This document shows positions 1 through 5,445 of a DNA stretch of 7,818 nucleotides, in pieces. The DNA is taken from the NCBI GenBank assembly GCA_027451455.1, contig DAIDJI010000241.1:1-7818 (forward strand). The letters are read 5' to 3'. Every line of letters starts with the position of its first letter. Position 1 is the first letter of the stretch. Under the pieces are notes generated by a model. The model worked only from the letters and a program-made list of their open reading frames with translations, was not told the DNA's origin and did no database searches. This DNA comes from Planctomycetales bacterium. Its GTDB lineage: Bacteria > Planctomycetota > Planctomycetia > Isosphaerales > Isosphaeraceae. The translations under genes and the position numbers were made by a program.

Positions 1-32
1 GTGGGTCGCGAGTGCGAGTGAGGGGACCGATC

Positions 33-290
33 ATGCCTCAGACTGTGGAATTGCCCGACGATCTCGCCGACGCCCTGGGCCATGAGGCTGCCCGCCTGGG
101 GATGTCGATGCCGGACTACGCCGTCCGCGTGCTCGCGTCCTCGTGCCCTTCCGTGGCCGCGATCCATGATGGTGCCGACCTCGTCAACTTCTGGCGGAGC
201 GAGGGCCTCGTCGGCAGCCGATCGGACATCACCGACAGTCAGGCCCAGGCCCGCCAGTTGCGCGAGCAGGCCCAGCAGCGTCGGGCGTGA
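33..290 (+). CDS. VapB-like ribbon-helix-helix antitoxin
   Basis: An 85-residue protein, the probable antitoxin of the PIN toxin that follows. The first 35 residues (TVELPDDLADALGHEAARLG, then MSMPDYAVRVLA) have the short beta strand followed by two helices expected of a MetJ/Arc-type ribbon-helix-helix DNA-binding domain. The tail (residues 69-85) is rich in Gln, Arg and Ala and probably wraps the toxin. Family knowledge: such antitoxins neutralise the RNase and autorepress the operon as a complex. The ATG at 33 is chosen over the in-frame GTG at 12 because an AGGGG sequence lies at 21-25, 7 nt upstream of it. The stop overlaps the toxin start by 4 nt (GTGA), showing translational coupling. 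The exact antitoxin family is not certain; the role is supported mostly by position and size. Confidence 0.82.
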   Translation: MPQTVELPDDLADALGHEAARLGMSMPDYAVRVLASSCPSVAAIHDGADLVNFWRSEGLVGSRSDITDSQAQARQLREQAQQRRA

Positions 291-676
291 ACGTCATGCT
301 CCTGCTCGACACCGACATCCTGATCGACGTGCAGCGCGGACATGCCGCGGCCCTGCCGTGGTTTGCATCGCTGGCAGAAGTCCCATCGGTTCCTGGGCTG
401 GTCGTCATGGAGTTGATTCAGGGGGCCCGGGACGCCAGGCAGGTCCGCGAGGCGCTGCGACTGACCGCCCCCTTGCCGGTCGTCTGGCCGACCACAGCCG
501 ACTGCCAGCGAGCGCTGGCCGACTTCACAGCCCTCCACGTCTCACAGGGGTTGGGACTGCTCGACGCACTGATCGCGGCCTGTGCCGTCGGGCGCTCGGC
601 GGAGTTGTGCACTTTCAACGACAAGCATTATCGAATGGTGCCCGGACTCGTGACGGTCCGTCCCTATTCTCGGTAA
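287..676 (+). CDS. vapC: PIN-domain toxin, VapC-like ribonuclease
   Basis: A 129-residue single PIN domain, the normal length for VapC toxins, which are Mg2+-dependent endoribonucleases that cut tRNA or rRNA when freed from the antitoxin. All the acidic positions of the active site can be seen: D8 and D10 in LLLDTDILID, E42 in VVMELIQGA, D93 in GLLDALIAACA, and N111/D112 in CTFNDKHY near the C-terminus. The motif set looks intact, so the toxin is probably active. The GTG at 287 overlaps the antitoxin stop; an ATG at 296 (residue 4) is an equally good start and places LLLDTD right at the N-terminus. With the preceding gene it forms a complete two-gene operon. The symbol is given for the family; target RNA cannot be read from sequence. 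Confidence 0.93.
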   Translation: MNVMLLLDTDILIDVQRGHAAALPWFASLAEVPSVPGLVVMELIQGARDARQVREALRLTAPLPVVWPTTADCQRALADFTALHVSQGLGLLDALIAACAVGRSAELCTFNDKHYRMVPGLVTVRPYSR

Positions 677-692
677 GCTGACGAGTCGTTGT

Positions 693-714
693 TGCGGTTC
701 GTCGCCGGACCGCA
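693..714 (+). terminator. Hairpin after the PIN toxin, possible terminator
   Basis: TGCGGTTC (693-700) pairs with GGACCGCA (707-714), an 8-bp stem with one G-T pair and a 6-nt loop, starting 16 nt after the toxin stop. No T-run follows, so it is either a weak, non-canonical terminator or an mRNA 3'-end structure. Confidence 0.35.
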
Positions 715-1145
715 GTGTTCGGGGTGAAGCTGCTGCTCGATTCGCACGACGTGAGCCGGGTTATCCGACCACCTCCGGCAGCTCACCCCGGTGGCGCAAG
801 GACATCACCAGGATCGGCCCATGACCGACTGCTCTTGCGATCGGGCCCATCCCCATCTGGCCTGGGATCGAGCGATCGCTACCGCCCGGCCAGGAGTGCG
901 ATCCCGGACCGGCCGACAGCCGCGGACCCGGACCGCGACCCGAGGGTCCCGGCCATCCGTCGGGCGGAGCGGGGCCGGCGGAACGGGATGCGTACCCGGT
1001 TCGGGTTCCCCGACTCGGTCACCGAGCGGCCTGTTCCGGTTGACCGGGCGAGTCCTGGAGATCGCGCACGACCTCGCCATCCGACGGCCCGTCTGGTATC
1101 TTCGGGGTTGTCCATCCGGGGTCCCGAGAACAACAGGTGTTGCCG
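715..1145. other. Intergenic stretch, no gene recognised
   Basis: About 430 bases between the PIN toxin operon and the next antitoxin. Open frames exist on both strands, but their translations are Arg/Pro/Ser-rich low-complexity products typical of high-GC noise, with no recognisable domain. The last 60 bases must hold the promoter and leader of the 1146 gene; no convincing -35/-10 pair was found. Confidence 0.55.
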
Positions 1146-1376
1146 ATGTCTCCGAACATGAGAGCCCTGGGCATCGACCGGCTGAGCATCGCCGAGCGAA
1201 TCCTGCTTGTGGAAGACATCTGGGATAGCATCGCGGCGAGCCCCGAGGAGGTGCCGCTGACCGACGCGCAACGCGCCGAACTCGATCGCCGGCTGGCCGC
1301 GTATGAGGCCGATCCGCAGGCCGGGTCATCTTGGGAAGACGTCGAGGCCGAACTCTGGGGTCGGCCGTCACCTTAG
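1146..1376 (+). CDS. Addiction-module antitoxin, TIGR02574 type, without adjacent toxin
   Basis: A 76-residue acidic helical protein matching the 'putative addiction module component' family: LVEDIWDSIA at residues 21-30, LTDAQRAELDRRLAAYEADP at 38-57, and the C-terminal SWEDVEAEL at 62-70. In this family the gene is normally followed at once by a ParE/RelE-type toxin that the C-terminal helix binds. Here no toxin follows; the next 600 bases hold repeats. The ATG at 1146 is preferred to the GTG at 1137 because family members begin just before the ALGIDRLS segment and a weak AGGT lies at 1135-1138. An ATG at 1158 is also possible. A RelE/ParE remnant at 3142-3387 could be the lost partner (inference). 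The gene itself is full length and looks intact. Confidence 0.85.
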   Translation: MSPNMRALGIDRLSIAERILLVEDIWDSIAASPEEVPLTDAQRAELDRRLAAYEADPQAGSSWEDVEAELWGRPSP

Positions 1377-1403
1377 AGCTTGTGTGAGAATCGTTCGAAG
1401 TAG

Positions 1404-1423
1404 GTCGGGCAGTCGTGCCCGAC
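1404..1423. repeat. GTCGGGCA palindrome, copy 1 (REP-like)
   Basis: Perfect inverted repeat: GTCGGGCA, 4-nt loop GTCG, TGCCCGAC. It is preceded by AAGTAG, as in the copies at 7690-7818. It lies 27 nt after the antitoxin stop, a typical extragenic REP position. Confidence 0.85.
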
Positions 1424-1472
1424 GCCGGCCGGCCGGGTCCGTCCCGTCCGCCCGCCCGCCGGTCCCGCCCGC

Positions 1473-1492
1473 GTCGGGCAAGACTGCCCGAC
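1473..1492. repeat. GTCGGGCA palindrome, copy 2, inverted to copy 1
   Basis: Perfect 8-bp arms GTCGGGCA / TGCCCGAC with loop AGAC. The asymmetric flanking bases (AGG before the core in copy 1, CCT after it here) show this copy is in the opposite orientation. The two form a head-to-head pair 49 nt apart, like BIME pairs of REP sequences. Confidence 0.83.
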
Positions 1493-1497
1493 CTGAT

Positions 1498-1667
1498 ATG
1501 GTTGTCGTCGCAAGTTTCGTGACCGCAGGCACTTACAAAAGGCCGATTAATTGCTTAAAACTCGGTGTGCCGGAGGGCACGAAACTTGTCCGAAAACCAG
1601 AGGGCAGAGATGGTTGCGTCGCGGAGATACCGCTGAAGATCACGAATCTCTCCGCGACGCAACCATC
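1498..1667. repeat. Nested inverted-repeat element, about 170 bp (MITE-like or structured RNA)
   Basis: Three inverted relationships are visible. The outer end ATGGTTGTCGTCGC at 1498-1511 is, apart from one inserted base, the reverse complement of GCGACGCAACCAT at 1654-1666. Inside, CAAGTTTCGTG (1511-1521) pairs perfectly with CACGAAACTTG (1578-1588). On the right, 1609-1627 pairs perfectly with 1649-1667 (19 bp, 21-nt loop). The interior at about 1530-1562 is AT-rich compared with its surroundings. No reading frame in it looks like a protein. It starts directly after the second palindrome of the preceding pair. It may be a miniature transposable element or a structured RNA; the sequence alone does not decide. 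Confidence 0.7.
1609..1667. repeat. Perfect 19-bp hairpin within the element
   Basis: The left arm 1609-1627 (core TGGTTGCGTCGCGGAGA) is exactly complementary to 1649-1667. With a bulge the stem may extend outward, since AGAGG at 1599 faces CCTCT at 1669. A perfect stem of this length in DNA without coding function points to selection or to recent insertion of a palindromic element. Confidence 0.8.
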
Positions 1668-1741
1668 CCCTCTACGTTATGGCCGGCCGCCTAGTCGCTC
1701 CGGCTGAAGCGCGCTGGCCCGCCCGCTCCGCCCGCGCGCTC

Positions 1742-1765
1742 ACGTCGGGCAGGGCTGCCCGACGT
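1742..1765. repeat. GTCGGGCA palindrome, copy 3
   Basis: Perfect 10-bp arms ACGTCGGGCA / TGCCCGACGT with loop GGGC. It has the same core as the copies at 1404, 1473 and 7700, but lacks the AAGTAG leader of copy 1 and of the 3' array. Confidence 0.8.
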
Positions 1766-1985
1766 CCGTGACGGCCGTCTCGGTTCGGGTCGCTTCGTCG
1801 GACCGGTTCGGCCCGTAACGGGGCTGAAAGGCGAGCGGCGTTCGACGGGCCGCGGCATCTCACACACCCTTTTAAAGTTGGTCCTGAGGACGAGTTGGGG
1901 CACGGACCGATCCACACGGGCCAGGCCTTCGACCGCGTTGCCGTTGCGTAGCTCACAGGCGCGAGGTGAAAGTGCGCCGGCCCCA
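1766..1985. other. Intergenic stretch, nothing recognised
   Basis: 220 bases with no gene, hairpin or repeat that can be supported. Frames on the minus strand run through it but give Arg/Pro-rich products that cross the neighbouring repeats, so they are not called. Confidence 0.5.
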
Positions 1986-2113
1986 AGGGGCAGAAAGCAC
2001 AGGCGCTTTTCCGTTGTGCTGCGCTTCCGTGGTTGCGAGACCACATGGTGTCCTCGGCGTCCAGGGCGGGGGTAATATGCCTGTCCGGGGTAAAATGCCT
2101 GCCCTTTGTCGCT
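1986..2113. repeat. Small repeat element, copy A
   Basis: Bases 1986-2085 align without gaps to 3051-3150 with about 10 mismatches (roughly 90% identity). The right end CTTTGTCGCT (2104-2113) matches 3151-3160 exactly. Copy A carries 18 extra bases at 2086-2103 that look like a tandem duplicate of the preceding GGGGTAATATGCCTGTCC segment. Its ends are imperfect inverted repeats: AAAGCACAGGC (1994-2004) against GCCTGCCCTTT (2097-2107), 9 of 11 complementary. Small size, inverted ends and no conserved gene suggest a MITE-type or palindromic repeat family. It is followed at 2131-2139 by a run of nine C. Confidence 0.85.
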
Positions 2114-2268
2114 CTTTGAGCGTTTTCGTGCCCCCCCCCGACCCCATGCCGCCCCCCTGCTTGAAGTAGGCGTCCTCCAACGTTGACGGTATCATCCCAA
2201 CGAGGCCTGACGGCCCAGTTCGCAGCAGGAAATGAAGTGATCTGAGTCCATGACAGGGAGGCCAGCCG
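2114..2268. other. Leader region of the LolA-like gene
   Basis: 155 bases between repeat copy A and the exported-protein gene. It contains a C9 run at 2131-2139 and ends in AGGGAGG at 2255-2261, a strong ribosome binding site 7 nt before the ATG at 2269. TTGACG at 2183 and TATCAT at 2190 resemble promoter boxes but are not correctly spaced, so no promoter is called. Confidence 0.5.
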
Positions 2269-3033
2269 ATGCGTCGGTTCCACAGTGCGTTCTTTACTGC
2301 GGTCGTGCTATCGGCGCCGGTGAGCAACGCGACGGCAGACGACCGGGAGGTCGCCGCGATCGTCGGCAAGGCCATCGAGGCCCTGGGGGGCGAGGACAAG
2401 CTCTCGAACATCGAGGCCGTTACCTGGAAGACCACCGGATGGATGAACACCTTGTATCAAGGCCCGGCGCACTTTAAATTGACCGACGAACTCACCATTG
2501 CCGGTTTGGATCGCTCGAGGTCCGAGCTAACCCTTGAAGCGGGCGGTGGCAAGGCCAGGACCATATCCGTCCTGAACGGCGACAACGCGTGGCTCGATTG
2601 GGGCGACGGTCCAAAGCCGACACGACATGCCCCCGGATTGAAGCGCAGGCTCTATCTCGCGATGATCCCCGTCACGCTGGCACCACTGAGGGATCCGCGA
2701 TTCAAGATCAAGGCCGGTCGCGACGAGAAAGTCGGCGACCGGACTGCTGCTGTCCTGAATGTCACATGTCCCGATGGCGAAACCATCGAGGTCTCGTTCG
2801 ACAAAGAAAGCGGTCTACCGCTCAAGGCTGTAGGAAAGGCGTCGCTCTGCGACGATGCGGCCTTGAATTTAGACTTTACCCAGGAGGTGATTTACAGCAA
2901 ATACAAGGATTTTGGAGGAATCAAGACGGCCACGCAGATTGACTTCAAGGGCGATTTGTTCAATCGGAAGCTGGAAGTCATCGAATTCAAAGTTCTGAAA
3001 AAGGTAGATCCGTCCTTATTTTCTTCGCGGTAG
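2269..3033 (+). CDS. Exported LolA-like (outer-membrane lipoprotein-sorting-like) protein
   Basis: A 254-residue protein with a Sec signal peptide (basic MRRFH, hydrophobic FFTAVVLSA, cleavage likely after ATA at residue 23). The mature part resembles a planctomycete family of periplasmic proteins related to the LolA/LppX fold: AIEALGGEDKL at 35-45, VLNGDNAWLDWGD at 101-113, FDKESGLPLK at 177-186, YSKYKDFGGIKTATQI at 209-224 and FKVLKKVDPSLF at 240-251. The fold is an open beta barrel that holds hydrophobic ligands, so lipid or lipoprotein binding is plausible but not shown. Length is normal and no frameshift is seen. AGGGAGG 7 nt upstream supports the ATG. The gene stands alone, with a direct repeat on each side, and its stop lies 17 nt before copy B. 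Confidence 0.8.
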   Translation: MRRFHSAFFTAVVLSAPVSNATADDREVAAIVGKAIEALGGEDKLSNIEAVTWKTTGWMNTLYQGPAHFKLTDELTIAGLDRSRSELTLEAGGGKARTISVLNGDNAWLDWGDGPKPTRHAPGLKRRLYLAMIPVTLAPLRDPRFKIKAGRDEKVGDRTAAVLNVTCPDGETIEVSFDKESGLPLKAVGKASLCDDAALNLDFTQEVIYSKYKDFGGIKTATQIDFKGDLFNRKLEVIEFKVLKKVDPSLFSSR

Positions 3034-3050
3034 TCCCAGGTGGCATGCCC

Positions 3051-3160
3051 AGGGGCAGAAAGGACAGGCGCTTTTCCGTTGTGCTACGCTTCCCCGGTTG
3101 CGAGACCGCATGGTGCCCTCGTCGTACACGGCGGCGGTAATATGCCTGTCCTTTGTCGCT
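3051..3160. repeat. Small repeat element, copy B
   Basis: Second copy of the element at 1986-2113, same orientation, about 90% identical over 100 nt and lacking the 18-nt tandem duplication. Its ends are perfect inverted repeats: AAAGGACAGGC (3059-3069) and GCCTGTCCTTT (3144-3154). No obvious target-site duplication is seen. The left end starts 17 nt after the LolA-like stop; the right end meets the broken toxin gene. Transcribed, it could fold into a long hairpin and act as a 3' end for the upstream gene. Confidence 0.87.
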
Positions 3161-3387
3161 TCCTACGCAAGGGGCTGGCGGGTGACTTCAAGCTGTGCAT
3201 CGAGGAGACGATGGAACGAATCCGCGGCATGCCGGACATCCACGCCGAGCTCGAGAATGGCGTCCGTCGCTGCCTGGTTCGTCGCTTTCCGTACGCGGTG
3301 TTCTACAAGCTCGAGAAGGCTCGCATCGTCGTGATCGCCGTGATGCACAGCAGCCGCGATCCGAGCCGTAGGCGCGATCGCATTTGA
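3142..3387 (+). pseudogene. 5'-truncated RelE/ParE-family toxin
   Basis: From about residue 11 of this frame the protein matches the C-terminal three quarters of a RelE/ParE toxin: GLAGDFKLCIEETMERIR (11-28), GVRRCLVRRFPYAVFY (40-55) and IVVIAVMHSSRDP (62-74). Intact relatives are about 95-100 residues and begin with a beta strand and a helix ending in a WYE-like motif; those 25 or so residues are absent. The homology begins at about 3172, just beyond the end of repeat copy B (3160), and the upstream codons come from the repeat. The ATG at 3142, inside the repeat, is in frame and would give an 81-residue protein. Most likely a dead gene cut by insertion or rearrangement; a residual antitoxin-binding fragment cannot be excluded. 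No antitoxin gene is adjacent. Confidence 0.75.
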
Positions 3388-3576
3388 GCCCTGGCGACCA
3401 GCAAACGTGTGACTGCTCACGGTGGATCAAGGTTGACGGCAGTCGAAGTTGCAAGCCCCGACAAGACCTTTACTGGCCCCGAGCCTCCGAGGTCCCTGTC
3501 CCCTATTCTGTCTTCGCCTTCCTCGTCATCTCGATCGATCCGGCCACACCATCCTGTCGAGGGCACTTCTCGGGTT

Positions 3577-4152
3577 TCATTTCGGTTCGGCCCCCTCTTC
3601 CAGAACCAGAGGAACGGTCGGGATCGGGAAAAACTCCATACCGGTGACCCCCATGGCCTCCAGCCCCTCTTTCACCTTTCGAGAGACGATCCATTTGACC
3701 TCCCAACCCGTCGGACGAAAGATCTGTCTCCCATTGAGGTTGCTCTGGTCGAGGACCAACCAGATCACTCCGCGTGGCTTGCCAGGATGCTCAGGATGAT
3801 CCGGCGGATAGTATACGATGGTCGACTGTTTGTGATCGATGCAGTCGAGGCGGGAGAGGACATTGAGTACCTCCCATTCGCCGGGGTCTCCGGGCAGGAC
3901 CGCCGGAATGCGCTGGAGAGCGTCCGGAGCCACCGACTCCAGATACTCACCGACGCGTCGCGACACGATCGGTATCGCGAACCTCGCAACATCGTACTCG
4001 ACCCTCTTGCCCGCCTCGAACTTGACAAGAGGGATGGGCGAAGGAACGGAGACACGCCGGCACGCCCAGATGTTCAGAGGTGCTTCCTCCGAGGCGACAT
4101 CCAGCGCCCACCGTTCGTCATCGCCGAGGCCAACGATGAAGTACTGTCCCAT
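3577..4152 (-). CDS. Imm11-like immunity protein (DUF1629-related), orphan
   Basis: A 191-residue soluble protein without signal peptide or membrane segment. The order of motifs resembles Imm11-family proteins, known especially from myxobacteria: RFAIPIVSRRVGEYLESV (58-75), a DALQRIPAVLPG segment (77-88), EVLNVLSRLDCIDHKQS (94-110), VIWLVLDQSNLNGRQIFRPT (129-148) and IVSRKVKEGLEAMGVTGMEF (155-174). Family knowledge: Imm11 proteins are predicted to neutralise toxin domains of polymorphic or contact-dependent toxin systems. The start at 4152 is chosen over 4203 because GGGAGA lies about 6 nt upstream and relatives begin at about this point. No toxin gene is next to it: upstream is a divergently transcribed acyltransferase and downstream a toxin pseudogene. 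The opposite-strand frame over the same bases is a shadow. Confidence 0.72.
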   Translation of the reverse strand: MGQYFIVGLGDDERWALDVASEEAPLNIWACRRVSVPSPIPLVKFEAGKRVEYDVARFAIPIVSRRVGEYLESVAPDALQRIPAVLPGDPGEWEVLNVLSRLDCIDHKQSTIVYYPPDHPEHPGKPRGVIWLVLDQSNLNGRQIFRPTGWEVKWIVSRKVKEGLEAMGVTGMEFFPIPTVPLVLEEGAEPK

Positions 4153-4410
4153 TCGAAATCTCCCGCGAATCTCGTCCCGCAGTGACATCGATTCCGAGGA
4201 CACCGGAGGTCAGACCTGATGACCCGCCGGCGTTCACCGGGTCGAGGGTTGGTCACGCGAACCGGGATTCTACCGGGAGTTCGGTTATCCTTTCCATTGG
4301 CCTGGGGCACCGGTTTTTTTTGAGTGAAAGAATTCGGAGATTGGAGAACTGGTCGGGGCGTGTCCCGGGAATGACAGGCACTCTACTCTTGCTGGTCTGG
4401 AGGCGCCGGG
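4153..4410. other. Divergent intergenic region
   Basis: 258 bases separating the minus-strand Imm11-like gene from the plus-strand acyltransferase; promoters for both must lie here. A T8 run sits at 4314-4321 with AT-richer sequence after it, but no reliable promoter hexamers or operator palindromes were found. GGAGG at 4399-4403 is the ribosome binding site of the downstream gene. Confidence 0.5.
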
Positions 4411-5358
4411 ATGGAGAAACGGGGTTCGTTGACGCCACGGGCTCTGGATGGGTTCGAAGAACTGTTCCGCGACGCGGACGCGCGGAGTGCCCCGATCGAC
4501 GTCGCGGCGGCCGGGGGCGATGATCCGACTGTGATCGAGGCACTCCGGATTGCCGCCGATCGGGGCTGGGTGCGGCCGGTACTGGTCGGTCCGGAAGTCA
4601 GAATACGGGAGCTTGCCGAGCTGCAGGGCATCACACTCGACGGATTTCAGATTGTTTCCGCCGAGGGCGATGCGGTGGCGCGGACAGCCGTCGACCTGGT
4701 GCGGGCCGGCGAGGTTCGCGCCTTGATGAAGGGGCAGATCGCCACTCCCGCGCTGATGGCGCCGGTGCTGGATCCGGCGGCCGGGCTGAGGACCGGGCGG
4801 ACGATCTGCCAGGTCGTCCTGATGGAGATCCCCCGCGACGGGCGGCGGTTCCTGCTCGCGGATACCGGGATCACGGTCCGGCCGGACCTGCGGCGGCGGG
4901 TGGACATCCTGCGCCACGCGGTCGAGGTGGCCCAGGCTCTGGGCTCGGAGCGGCCGAGGGTCGCGCTCATGGCGGCGACCGAGAGCGTCAAGACCGAGAT
5001 GCCCGAGACCGTCGAGGCCGACGAGCTGGCCCGGCGCAACCGCGAGGGCGAATTTCCCGATTGCGTCATCGAGGGGCCGCTGTCGTTCGACCTGGCCTAT
5101 GCGAGCGACGCGGGGGCGAAGAAAGGGATCGGCGGGTCGGTCGTCGGCGCGGCGGACGTGATGGTCTTCCCCTGCCTGCTCGCGGCGAACCTCACCGTGA
5201 AGGCGATCATGTACACGGCCGACTGCCGGTTCGGAGGGGTGCTGCGCGGAACCTCGGCCCCGGTCGTTTTCATGTCGCGGGCCGACTCGGTCGAGACCCG
5301 GCTACATTCGCTGGCACTGGCGCTTCGAATTATTGACGCGGAGGCAGCGACCCCGTAG
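4411..5358 (+). CDS. Phosphate acetyl/butyryltransferase-family enzyme
   Basis: A 315-residue cytoplasmic protein of the PTA_PTB family, which swaps phosphate and CoA on short acyl groups (acyl-CoA + phosphate to acyl phosphate + CoA). Family motifs in order: RALMKGQIATPALM (103-116), FLLADTGI (147-154, usually ADxAI/ADAAI), VALMAATESV (184-193), EGPLSFDLAYASDAGAKKGI (221-240), ADVMVFPCLLAANLTVKAIMY (248-268) and MSRADS (288-293). Length is like Ptb or the catalytic part of Pta. Odd: relatives usually read PN(I/L)EAGN before the Lys, whereas here it is PCLLAAN, so substrate preference is uncertain and acetyl versus butyryl cannot be assigned. No acetate or butyrate kinase gene is nearby. GGAGG 7 nt upstream fixes the start. 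The secreted hydrolase gene begins 87 nt downstream on the same strand, so co-transcription is possible. Confidence 0.85.
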   Translation: MEKRGSLTPRALDGFEELFRDADARSAPIDVAAAGGDDPTVIEALRIAADRGWVRPVLVGPEVRIRELAELQGITLDGFQIVSAEGDAVARTAVDLVRAGEVRALMKGQIATPALMAPVLDPAAGLRTGRTICQVVLMEIPRDGRRFLLADTGITVRPDLRRRVDILRHAVEVAQALGSERPRVALMAATESVKTEMPETVEADELARRNREGEFPDCVIEGPLSFDLAYASDAGAKKGIGGSVVGAADVMVFPCLLAANLTVKAIMYTADCRFGGVLRGTSAPVVFMSRADSVETRLHSLALALRIIDAEAATP

Positions 5359-5445
5359 CCTGTCGGCAACCTGCGGGGATTGCGGCGTCGCCCCGGCTGG
5401 TCGGAGCAACTTCCTCGGGATGCCGGGATGCCGGGAGGCAGGATG

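Noticed and set aside
82..681. 199-residue plus-strand frame over the toxin-antitoxin pair
   Set aside because: Out-of-frame shadow of the antitoxin and PIN toxin, Arg/Pro/Ser-rich.
715..1371. Several frames on both strands between the PIN toxin and the second antitoxin
   Set aside because: Low-complexity Arg/Pro/Gly products with no recognised motif; some overlap the real antitoxin.
1672..2450. Minus-strand frames through the repeat region and into the LolA-like gene
   Set aside because: They cross the repeat copy and a coding gene on the other strand; no domain was recognised.
1966..3141. Similar peptides (TGAFPLC, ARPHG, GGGNMP) encoded in both repeat copies, suggesting a short duplicated gene
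   Set aside because: The similarity follows simply from DNA repeat identity; the frames end differently and lack clear ribosome binding sites, so a conserved peptide is not supported.
3409..4185. 258-residue open frame on the plus strand over the Imm11-like gene
   Set aside because: No family motifs and an Arg/Ser/Pro-rich product; the minus-strand protein has consistent family motifs and a ribosome binding site.
4314..4321. T8 run as an intrinsic terminator
   Set aside because: No stable GC stem directly precedes it, and it lies between divergent genes where no transcript needs to end.
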